5,965 bases of DNA, taken from the NCBI GenBank assembly GCA_020631675.1, contig JAHDGT010000302.1:1-5965 (forward strand), written 5' to 3'. This DNA comes from Bacteroidota bacterium. GTDB lineage: Bacteria > Bacteroidota > Bacteroidia > Chitinophagales > UBA2359. Positions 1-5,957 of this stretch are shown piece after piece (within the stretch, counting starts at the first letter, position 1; each line of letters opens with the position of its first letter). The notes beneath the pieces were generated by a model, which did no database searches, had not been told where the DNA came from, and worked only from the letters and a program-made list of their open reading frames with translations. Both the position numbers and the translations under genes were made by a program.

Positions 1-2
1 TT

Positions 3-38
3 ATAGGAGGTTACGGAAATTCAATATATATTGCGTAA
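3..38 (+). CDS. Possible 3' end of an upstream gene (partial)
   Basis: The frame starting at position 3 is open from the window edge to a TAA at 36-38 and would end a protein in IGGYGNSIYIA, three bases before the ATG of the AsmA-like gene. A second frame (from position 2) is open to a TGA at 47-49 and would overlap that ATG. It uses two consecutive AGG codons and looks less likely. Eleven residues cannot identify a family, and chance open frames of this length are common. If real, the upstream gene would be closely packed with, and perhaps co-transcribed with, the AsmA-like gene. Confidence 0.22.
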   Translation: MGGYGNSIYIA

Positions 39-41
39 GCG

Positions 42-3000
42 ATGTCTGAGAATGAATCACATAGCAAAAAACCAAAGAAAAAGCACCCCATAAGGCGCTG
101 GGGCAGTCGATTGCTCAAGCTGTGCTTAGGGCTGATCATATTATTTTGCGTAGGTATTGTCATTGCCTTGGTGGCGATCAATGCCTACTTAGCCTCGAAT
201 GACACTAAAATATTCAGCCAGATCGATTTCCTCAATGATGGAATGCTGGCTTTTGATGAAGCAAAAATCAGCGTATTCAGAGACTTTCCAGCTGCTACTT
301 TAAGCTTGAACAATGTTGTTTTACAAGACTCTCTTTATGAAGAACACGGTATCCCCTTTTTAAAACTGAATAAGCTGAGTGCCGCCCTCTCTTTGCGGCA
401 AATGTGGGACAGAAAAATTGAAATACAGCGTTTGCGACTGGAAGAGGGTGCGTTAAATATTTTCACGGATGAGTGTGGATATAGTAATGTCAAAAGTCTG
501 TTTTCTAAGCAAAACAAGGACAAAGTAAAAGATGACGGATTACAAAAGGCGGGCTTTGCCCGTGGTTTAGAGGTACTGGCAGATCAACTGAAAGTGAAGC
601 TGACTGATATAGAGTTTCATTTCAGAGAAGTGAATAAGGGGACGAACATTGCTGCATTTATTGATCAAACATCCGCTAAAATTTTAGAGTTGGAAGACCG
701 CTGGCGAGCAAAGTTGGACTTGGACCTGCTCATGCATCAAATGGCGTTCAAGGAAGAGACCGGCGCATTTTTACAGGACAGTCAATTAAGTGGCAAGGCG
801 ATTTTAGACTTGAAAGATGAAACCCTTTCCTTTAAGCCTTTCACCTTGCGGGTGAACGATGAAAAAATACTGTTCAGTGGGAATTATCATTTAAAGAAAG
901 ACTCCATATCTACGCTTACTTTAGAAAATAAAAATACGAGCTACGAAAACACTTTACCGTTGCTCAGCGAGCAAATCAGGAAACAACTGACCCAATATGA
1001 TATAAAAGGTCGATTCCCGACCAAAACAAGTATTTCAGGGTATTTCAAAGCTGGTGAGCCACCTTTGATCGCAGTGGAATTCGCCCTGAAAAAACAAGAT
1101 GTGCGGGTCACTAAATACGGCTTGTCGGATGTGAGTTTAAGCGGTAGGTTCATCAATCGTTTATACGAAGCGGATGACTCACGCTCCAAATTCGAGCCTA
1201 AGAAAAGCGTACGCTTAGAATTAGCGTCCATTACCGGTGCCTATAAAGATTTCGACATCTCTTCCCCTCACATGCTCATCACTTCTGAAGGTGGCAAAGA
1301 GGCCAGATTAACTGCTCCTGCGAAAATCACTGGCAATGCGGCAGGCATCAGTGAGTTTTTGGACAGCGATGAATTCGTTTTTGAAGAAGGCAGCTTTGAT
1401 CTGGAAGCGCAATTAGATGGGCCGATCAGTAATTTCAATGCTTTTTTAGTGGATACGGATGCCGACTTGCGTTTACGTGATTTTTCGGTCCGCTATGTTC
1501 CTGCTAAGGTGAGTATACCTTTTGATGGCTTGGATCTGCACAAAGTGGCCGGATCCGCGGAACTCTTATTGACAGGAAGCACCCTCAATGAAAACCACAA
1601 ATTCTCTTTAAAGGGAGATATTGACGAACTGCCTACTATTCTATTGAAAGAGGTGAAAGAAAATGCGAAGAGCAATATCGCATTCAGAGCCAATAAACTG
1701 GGCTGGCAAGATTTCCTGGATCTATTTGGAGATGAAGGCTATTTCCAATTTGAAAAAGATACCATCACCCCAAATTCTCAGAAGATCCAGACCATGAAGG
1801 AGACGGTTCGGGGTATACAACGCAACTTCCAACCTCGTTTGTCTATTCAAGTGGATACCATGACCTACTACGATCGTCTGGTGATACACAATATGAAAAC
1901 AAGCCTCTATTTTAAAGATGAGAATACCATCGTTTTAGAAGAAACCAGCTTTGAATATGGAGATGGGAAATTGGAAGTGAATGCGACACTTGACATCAGC
2001 GACCCGCTAAAAACGGCATTCGATTATGACCTAACGGCCGAACGCGTGAATCTTGCTGAATTACTCCCTCCATTCAACTATTTCAATGTGGAGTTACTCT
2101 CTTCCTTCACAGCTTATCCGGAAGATGTTTATTTACACATCAACCACAATGGCTTACTGGATGACGAAGAAGGCTTGATCCCTAACACCTCCACTGGTGA
2201 GATCATTTTTAAAATGGATGAAGGCCGTTCTTTAGCTGGGCGAATTACCTATGAGCAAGACGACTCTCCTGAAACGAAAGCGGTTTACAGTAAGTCATTT
2301 GTCAATACCACCTTAGAATTGGAAGGAGACCCCGCACTTTTCAATACCTTCTTCTATAGCGATCAGTTCTTTTTTCAAAAAGGACGTTTCTACACCACCT
2401 TTGATTACTTAGGAGATGTGGCCACCCTAGAAGAGCTACTGCAAAAAAGCGAAGCGAACTTCTTAATGAAGGATTGCGAATTGTATTACTATCCAGCTGA
2501 TGTGAGCTTCCCTTTTAGTGAGGTGGAGCTGGATGTGAAAGCGGATGCGGCCGACTTCGAGATCTCATTGAAAATGGATTCTTTGGAACATGCCATCGTG
2601 TTAGAAGGGGAACTAGACCATTTGAGTGAGTTACTGATCGGGGAAACCGGCAATGAGGTGAATACGGACGTGCTGATACACATGAATGAATTGAATTGGT
2701 CTGACTTCCTGAGCTTGTTCACCCCGGAAGACCTGAATGAATCCTCGGCCTTTGAGTATTTAGAAGAGATACGAAACGGACTGGTAGATACAACTAAAGA
2801 AAAGGAAGTCGTTGATAAAGAAGTCCGCTTCAGCGCGATAGACTATTTACTGATAGAAGATTCATTGATCAATGTTTTAGAACCCAGTTATCAAGAAGAT
2901 GTATTGATCGCACAAGACCTACGCTTCAAAAACTTAAAAACAACCATCTTAGGCGTACTGAACAACTTCAACCCCAGTATTCAGTTACGTTTGGGGGCAT

Positions 3001-3848
3001 TCATTTTTTCAGATAAACTACAGTTCGAAAACATTGAAACAGGCATGCATATGGAAGGTGCCAATACGGTTGTTTTAGATAAAACCGGCTTCACCTTCAG
3101 AGATGGATTAGTTCAAATGCACAGTCAGATCGATCTAAATGATGAAACTGATTTTCCATTCCAAGCCCGCTTCCAAGCCGAGGATCTGGATGTTGCCGCA
3201 TTGTTAGAGTCGCTCAACTACCTGAACATGCCTCCGCTGCAAACCATCGAGGAGCTTTCTGGTAGAATTTCTATGGATCTGGAATTGGAGAGTGTGCTAT
3301 CTATTGAACAAGGCTTAGTACCTGAGCTGACTCGTGGCAGATTGGATTTCGACATACGCAATGTGGCTCTTAAAGGGCTGGCTCCTTTAGACTCCGTCGC
3401 TTCAAAAGTGATGCTTAAAAATCGTTTTGACGATTTGCGGCTTGCTCCACTCACAAGCGTCATTTATATAGATGGCTTGAACTTGATCATGCCCATGATC
3501 GAGATACAATCCAATGCCTTTAACATTTTCGTAGAAGGGGTGATCAGTTATGCCTATGACACCAATGTCTGGATCTCCATTCCCATTGACAATTTGAAAT
3601 CACCCGATAAATATGTCTTACCTGAGAAAAGAGGCTACGCAAGAGCGAAACAAAAAGTGTTCGTAGAGGTAACTATGGATGAAAACCGGGAAAGTCAATT
3701 CAAATTCCACCTCAGCAAAAAGAAGTTCTACAAAACGCAGGGCATTCTAGAACATTTCAAGTTGGACCGAAAAAAGTATCGTAAAGAGCGGAAGCACCAC
3801 CGGAAGCACCATGGCGCTTTGAGTAACCCGCCAGTGCCGGTCGAGTAG
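42..3848 (+). CDS. AsmA-family inner-membrane-anchored periplasmic protein
   Basis: This 1268-residue protein has the layout of the AsmA/TamB/YhdP superfamily, whose members form long hydrophobic-grooved bridges across the periplasm and are implicated in phospholipid transport and outer-membrane homeostasis. Visible features are a basic cytoplasmic N-terminus (KKPKKKHPIRR, residues 9-19), one membrane segment at about 24-47, and an AsmA-type start of the periplasmic body (FRDFPAATLSL, 79-89). A long run of alternating hydrophobic and polar beta-strand sequence follows. Residues about 473-725 and 804-1105 are diverged copies of one module, sharing YxPAxVSxPF, NxLxWxDFLxLF, NFxP and GL(I/V)P. 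The last 40 residues are strongly Lys/Arg/His-rich. The length resembles TamB and YhdP of E. coli (about 1260) rather than AsmA (617). The ATG at 42 is the first start after an in-frame TAA at 36-38; no well-placed Shine-Dalgarno is seen, since the AGGAGG at 5-10 is too distant. Family is confident; the transported substrate is unknown. Confidence 0.88.
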   Translation: MSENESHSKKPKKKHPIRRWGSRLLKLCLGLIILFCVGIVIALVAINAYLASNDTKIFSQIDFLNDGMLAFDEAKISVFRDFPAATLSLNNVVLQDSLYEEHGIPFLKLNKLSAALSLRQMWDRKIEIQRLRLEEGALNIFTDECGYSNVKSLFSKQNKDKVKDDGLQKAGFARGLEVLADQLKVKLTDIEFHFREVNKGTNIAAFIDQTSAKILELEDRWRAKLDLDLLMHQMAFKEETGAFLQDSQLSGKAILDLKDETLSFKPFTLRVNDEKILFSGNYHLKKDSISTLTLENKNTSYENTLPLLSEQIRKQLTQYDIKGRFPTKTSISGYFKAGEPPLIAVEFALKKQDVRVTKYGLSDVSLSGRFINRLYEADDSRSKFEPKKSVRLELASITGAYKDFDISSPHMLITSEGGKEARLTAPAKITGNAAGISEFLDSDEFVFEEGSFDLEAQLDGPISNFNAFLVDTDADLRLRDFSVRYVPAKVSIPFDGLDLHKVAGSAELLLTGSTLNENHKFSLKGDIDELPTILLKEVKENAKSNIAFRANKLGWQDFLDLFGDEGYFQFEKDTITPNSQKIQTMKETVRGIQRNFQPRLSIQVDTMTYYDRLVIHNMKTSLYFKDENTIVLEETSFEYGDGKLEVNATLDISDPLKTAFDYDLTAERVNLAELLPPFNYFNVELLSSFTAYPEDVYLHINHNGLLDDEEGLIPNTSTGEIIFKMDEGRSLAGRITYEQDDSPETKAVYSKSFVNTTLELEGDPALFNTFFYSDQFFFQKGRFYTTFDYLGDVATLEELLQKSEANFLMKDCELYYYPADVSFPFSEVELDVKADAADFEISLKMDSLEHAIVLEGELDHLSELLIGETGNEVNTDVLIHMNELNWSDFLSLFTPEDLNESSAFEYLEEIRNGLVDTTKEKEVVDKEVRFSAIDYLLIEDSLINVLEPSYQEDVLIAQDLRFKNLKTTILGVLNNFNPSIQLRLGAFIFSDKLQFENIETGMHMEGANTVVLDKTGFTFRDGLVQMHSQIDLNDETDFPFQARFQAEDLDVAALLESLNYLNMPPLQTIEELSGRISMDLELESVLSIEQGLVPELTRGRLDFDIRNVALKGLAPLDSVASKVMLKNRFDDLRLAPLTSVIYIDGLNLIMPMIEIQSNAFNIFVEGVISYAYDTNVWISIPIDNLKSPDKYVLPEKRGYARAKQKVFVEVTMDENRESQFKFHLSKKKFYKTQGILEHFKLDRKKYRKERKHHRKHHGALSNPPVPVE
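1458..2216 (+). repeat. Intragenic module copy A of AsmA-like protein
   Basis: Residues about 473-725 align with residues 804-1105 of the same protein. Examples are YVPAKVSIPF versus YYPADVSFPF, NKLGWQDFLDLF versus NELNWSDFLSLF, RNFQP versus NNFNP, and GLIPNTSTG versus GLVPELTRG. The offset is exactly 331 residues at both the first and second landmarks and 380 at the third and fourth, so copy B carries about 49 extra residues. The similarity is at protein level only, which implies an old duplication. Confidence 0.75.
2451..3356 (+). repeat. Intragenic module copy B of AsmA-like protein
   Basis: This is the second copy of the module (residues about 804-1105). It contains an insertion of roughly 49 residues, relative to copy A, between NELNWSDFLSLF (882-893) and NNFNP (974-978). 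The insertion falls in an acidic, probably helical or linker stretch around residues 900-965. The copy runs into the conserved C-terminal part of the family. Confidence 0.75.
3789..3812 (+). repeat. 12-bp tandem duplication in the basic tail
   Basis: Two adjacent 12-bp units, cggaagcaccac and cggaagcaccat, differ only at the last base. In frame they encode RKHH twice (residues 1250-1257) within the basic C-terminal tail of the AsmA-like protein. The near-identity suggests a recent slippage-type duplication. Confidence 0.8.
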
Positions 3849-3856
3849 GAGTAAGA

Positions 3857-3884
3857 TCAGGTAAGATGAACCCTGACCTTTTTC
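3857..3884 (+). terminator. Weak candidate terminator for the AsmA-like gene
   Basis: Read on the plus strand, tcagg (3857-3861) can pair with cctga (3872-3876) across a 10-nt loop. CC and TTTTT follow, then a T-rich stretch. The stem is only 5 bp, and the signal overlaps the last codons of the convergent helicase, whose terminal Lys run generates the T-tract. It may be coincidental. Confidence 0.25.
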
Positions 3885-5170
3885 TTCTTCAGTCGCCCAT
3901 TATCCACATGTTTCAGTAACTGTTTGGTTTTGCTTTTATGCACGGCAACAAATGCACAGTCTTGCTTCAACTCGATCATACCAATATGATCATTATTCAA
4001 GCCACCCTGCTTACAGAAAAAGCCCGCGATATCTCCTTTTGATATTTTGTCTCTCCTTCCACCAGAAACGAATACCGTCTGCCAGTCCGACTTTTCAGGA
4101 ATAGCTGCTTCCCTCACTTCCTCCACCTCTAAAGCAGGTATAAAATCAGGTAACTCTTCTTGTTCCCACTGCAAAACATAAGCGGTACCAGCAGCGTTCA
4201 TCCTCGCCGTTCTACCATTTCTATGGGTAAATTCCTGCTTCCGTTTCGGCAAATGATAATGAATGATGAATCGTATCTCAGGAATATCAAGCCCCCTTGC
4301 CGCCAGATCAGTAGCCACGATCAGCTGATGCGTACCATTCCTGAACTTGATCAATGTTCGCTCTCTATCCTGCTGCTCCATGCCCCCATGATAGCAACCA
4401 TGCGCGATCCCTCTATCACTCAAAAAGTCGCTCACTCTTTCTATAGAATCCCTGAAATTGCAAAACACAATACCCGGCACTGCCCCTAAATGACAAATCG
4501 TTTCCCCAAGTCTAGCCAGCTTATCCTTATCCGTCGATAGCACTGATTTTATTCGTAACTGCGCCACCCCTTCCCCTAAATAATCCACTTTGATAGGGTC
4601 TTTCAAGCCAACAAAATCCGGCACTTTCCCATTGGTAGATGCCGAAGTCAGCACCCTTTTCTCCAAATTTCGCAAAGCACCAATGATCTCTTGCATCTCC
4701 TCCTCAAAGCCCACTTCCAAAGATTTATCAAACTCATCCAAAACAAGCGTATGGATGTGCTCGGTAGAAAAAGTGGAACGCTTCACATGAGCCGATACTC
4801 TTCCGGGCGTACCGATAAGCAAGGCCGGTGGATGCTGCAAGTCTAATTTATCCTTCTGAAACGACTGCCCGCCACCATAGATCGCATTGCACTTGAAACC
4901 TGCCCCCATCTCCCGAACCACCTGTTCAATTTGAATAGCCAGCTCCCTTGTGGGTACCAAGATCATACACTGCACCCCACTAAGCGCTCGGTCTAAAGTG
5001 CGTAAGATCGGCAGCAAAAAAGCCAAAGTCTTACCCGTTCCCGTAGGCGATAACAAAAGTACTTCCGAAGCATGTTCAATTGCCAGTCCAGCTTCCTCCT
5101 GCATCGGATTCAACTGTGCTATACCCAACTTACTTAATATCTCCCCTTGGTTTTTAAATGACTTTGACAT
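3857..5170 (-). CDS. dbpA: DbpA-type DEAD-box ATP-dependent RNA helicase
   Basis: This 437-residue protein has two RecA-like helicase domains followed by a DbpA-type RNA-binding domain. In order: a Q-motif region ending at Q24, motif I SPTGTGKT (41-48), Ia PTRELA (73-78), TPGR (121-124), motif II DEFD (145-148, in place of DEAD), motif III SAS (176-178), motif IV IVFCNFR (234-240), motif V ATDLAARGLDIP (286-297) and motif VI HRNGRTAR (316-323, canonical HRIGRTGR). Residues about 365-437 (TVFVSGGRRDKISKGDI to KKKKVRVHLT) match the DbpA RNA-binding domain. In E. coli DbpA this domain recognises hairpin 92 of 23S rRNA and directs the helicase to assembling large ribosomal subunits; that role is inferred here. 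All residues expected for ATP binding and hydrolysis are present. The gene starts 14 bp after the Gre-like gene, with AGGA in the gap as a modest ribosome-binding site, so the two are likely co-transcribed. Confidence 0.92.
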   Translation of the reverse strand: MSKSFKNQGEILSKLGIAQLNPMQEEAGLAIEHASEVLLLSPTGTGKTLAFLLPILRTLDRALSGVQCMILVPTRELAIQIEQVVREMGAGFKCNAIYGGGQSFQKDKLDLQHPPALLIGTPGRVSAHVKRSTFSTEHIHTLVLDEFDKSLEVGFEEEMQEIIGALRNLEKRVLTSASTNGKVPDFVGLKDPIKVDYLGEGVAQLRIKSVLSTDKDKLARLGETICHLGAVPGIVFCNFRDSIERVSDFLSDRGIAHGCYHGGMEQQDRERTLIKFRNGTHQLIVATDLAARGLDIPEIRFIIHYHLPKRKQEFTHRNGRTARMNAAGTAYVLQWEQEELPDFIPALEVEEVREAAIPEKSDWQTVFVSGGRRDKISKGDIAGFFCKQGGLNNDHIGMIELKQDCAFVAVHKSKTKQLLKHVDNGRLKKKKVRVHLT

Positions 5171-5184
5171 CTTCTATCCTATTT

Positions 5185-5661
5185 TTAGTACACTCCCATG
5201 ATCGTAAAAGACCGACCATTAAAACTCCGCTCATCCCCTGCTTCCGCCCCCAACATCAGCTTCGCTATAGGTGCTTGAGCAGATATACAAAAATAATTCG
5301 TCCCTTCCAACAACACCCTTCCAACACCCACAGAAATATAATAGCTCGCCTTATCCGTTAAGATCAAACTCCCCTCAGCAACCACTCCCGCCCCAGCGCG
5401 CACATCAATTCTACGCAAGCTATTTCGCACAGCCGCCGCCTCCAAAAACTGAGCATTCAAACGATCTTCCTCGATCTGCATCATTGCCCGGCTCGTCTCG
5501 TATTTATCCCCCGCACTGCTCTTGGTCTCGCTATTTCGAGCTTCTTTGATCTGCGTCAAACTATCTTCGATCGCCTTCAAACGCCCTTCCACCTCCCGTA
5601 AACAATGGGCATACAAAGCAGATTTTATAGCCAGATAATGCTGATCCATTCTGTTAAACAT
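5185..5661 (-). CDS. GreA/GreB-like protein, probable RNA polymerase secondary-channel factor
   Basis: This 158-residue protein has the two-part build of Gre factors. An N-terminal, charged, probably coiled-coil hairpin (residues about 8-85) turns at SSAGDKYETSRAM (48-60). A C-terminal globular domain ends in APIAKLMLGAEAGDE (130-144), resembling the SPIA...LIGK region of GreA. At the turn, D52 and E55 in GDxxE line up with the acidic tip residues of E. coli GreA (D41 and E44 in GDLKEN) that stimulate transcript cleavage in RNA polymerase. Overall similarity to GreA is weak. From memory, relatives in Bacteroidota are often mislabelled as 3-oxoacyl-ACP synthase; no ketosynthase features are seen. 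Whether it cleaves, inhibits or only binds polymerase cannot be told. I use the ATG at 5661, preceded by GAGG with a 6-nt spacer; an in-frame ATG at 5649 (residue 5) is an alternative. It is probably the first gene of a unit with the helicase. Confidence 0.72.
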   Translation of the reverse strand: MFNRMDQHYLAIKSALYAHCLREVEGRLKAIEDSLTQIKEARNSETKSSAGDKYETSRAMMQIEEDRLNAQFLEAAAVRNSLRRIDVRAGAGVVAEGSLILTDKASYYISVGVGRVLLEGTNYFCISAQAPIAKLMLGAEAGDERSFNGRSFTIMGVY

Positions 5662-5670
5662 TTAGAACCT

Positions 5671-5678
5671 CAAAGGTA
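5671..5678 (-). promoter_or_regulatory. Candidate Bacteroidota -7 promoter box for the Gre-like gene
   Basis: The minus strand reads TACCTTTG, an exact match to the Bacteroidota sigma-ABfr -7 consensus TAnnTTTG. It lies 10 nt upstream of the ATG at 5661. No TTG of the -33 element is found at the usual distance (about 5696-5703). The final G also belongs to the GAGG that could serve as Shine-Dalgarno, so the two signals compete: a transcript from this box would be nearly leaderless for the 5661 start, or would have a leader of about 15 nt for the 5649 start. Confidence 0.45.
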
Positions 5679-5703
5679 ATAGACTTTTTTAATGGTATTT
5701 TTG

Positions 5704-5755
5704 GTGCGTAACCGCAATGAAAGCCTGCGCTGGCGGTAAAGCCTAATCGGCGCAC
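5704..5755. repeat. Small nested inverted repeats
   Basis: Outer arms gtgcg (5704-5708) and cgcac (5751-5755) enclose inner arms accgc (5711-5715) and gcggt (5733-5737). The motif aaagcct also occurs twice in direct orientation (5720-5726 and 5738-5744). No T-run follows on either strand, so it is not a standard terminator. The 5-bp stems are short and could be chance. Confidence 0.35.
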
Positions 5756-5764
5756 AGAACGAAA

Positions 5765-5796
5765 GTCTCATGTCTCGGGTCTCATATCTCGAGTCT
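5765..5796. repeat. Heptamer-periodic GTCTCAT-type repeat
   Basis: Two 14-bp units, gtctcatgtctcgg (5765-5778) and gtctcatatctcga (5779-5792), match at 12 of 14 positions and are followed by gtct. Each unit is itself two related heptamers (gtctcat, gtctcgg, gtctcat, atctcga). On the minus strand this reads as a run of GAGAC/GAGAT words. It lies immediately beyond the T-tract of the minus-strand hairpin. Confidence 0.7.
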
Positions 5797-5813
5797 AAAA
5801 AAGCGCAAGCTTT
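5797..5813 (-). terminator. Candidate intrinsic terminator, leftward
   Basis: On the minus strand AAAGC, loop TTGC and GCTTT form a 5-bp hairpin running straight into T's (six T's in a row at 5802-5797). It follows the larger hairpin element, so it could end a transcript coming from the right, either a small RNA or a gene outside the window. The stem is short and includes three A-T pairs, so its efficiency is uncertain. Confidence 0.42.
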
Positions 5814-5824
5814 AACTGCGGTCA

Positions 5825-5957
5825 CCGGGCTATCCGTTCCTATTGGGCACCCTGTATGCTGCTTACGCCCAGCCTGAGCGTGGCTACCTCTGGGCCGCCC
5901 CGCTCAGGCGGGCTTCAGGGCGCATACAAAGCACCCAATACCACTCCTATCCCTCGC
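5825..5957 (-). ncRNA. Candidate structured RNA or dispersed hairpin element
   Basis: Complementary arms are 5841-5847 with 5934-5940 (7 bp), 5853-5859 with 5922-5928 (7 bp), 5867-5870 with 5918-5921 (4 bp), and 5872-5880 with 5901-5909 (9 bp). All are perfect within each helix, giving 27 pairs in a roughly 100-nt hairpin. On the minus strand the hairpin is preceded by GAGGGATAGGAGTGG (5955-5941) and followed by GGATAGCCCGG (5835-5825), so GGATAG flanks it as a direct repeat. A T-tract hairpin lies about 12 nt downstream. I recall elements of this GGGATAG...hairpin...GGATAGCCCGG form recurring between genes in Bacteroidota, but cannot name a family. The strand is inferred from the terminator. 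It could instead be a DNA-level repeat or part of a 3' untranslated region. Confidence 0.45.

Noticed and set aside
5..10. AGGAGG as ribosome-binding site for the AsmA-like gene
   Set aside because: It lies about 31 nt from the ATG at 42, too far, and the in-frame TAA at 36-38 excludes an upstream start in that frame.
25..33. TATATATTG as a -7 promoter box for the AsmA-like gene
   Set aside because: It does not fit TAnnTTTG at the correct spacing, and the window holds too little upstream sequence to look for a -33 element.
335..3463. Several minus-strand open frames of 60-100 codons inside the AsmA-like gene
   Set aside because: They are short, Ser-rich and antisense to a continuous conserved gene, so they are chance frames.
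3797..3825. Terminator for the helicase within the end of the AsmA-like gene
   Set aside because: The ccatgg palindrome flanked by complementary 4-mers cannot form a stable looped stem, and no T-run follows on the minus strand.
4160..4790. Plus-strand open frames within the helicase region
   Set aside because: They lie opposite helicase motifs on the minus strand, with no ribosome-binding site and no family resemblance.
5158..5549. Plus-strand open frames rich in Pro, Ser and Thr opposite the Gre-like gene
   Set aside because: They are antisense to a gene with clear family motifs, their low-complexity composition is typical of the complement of a coding strand, and they have no recognisable domain.
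5825..5957. CRISPR array or insertion-sequence terminal repeats
   Set aside because: There is one hairpin only, with no regularly spaced repeats and spacers, no transposase and no target-site duplication visible.
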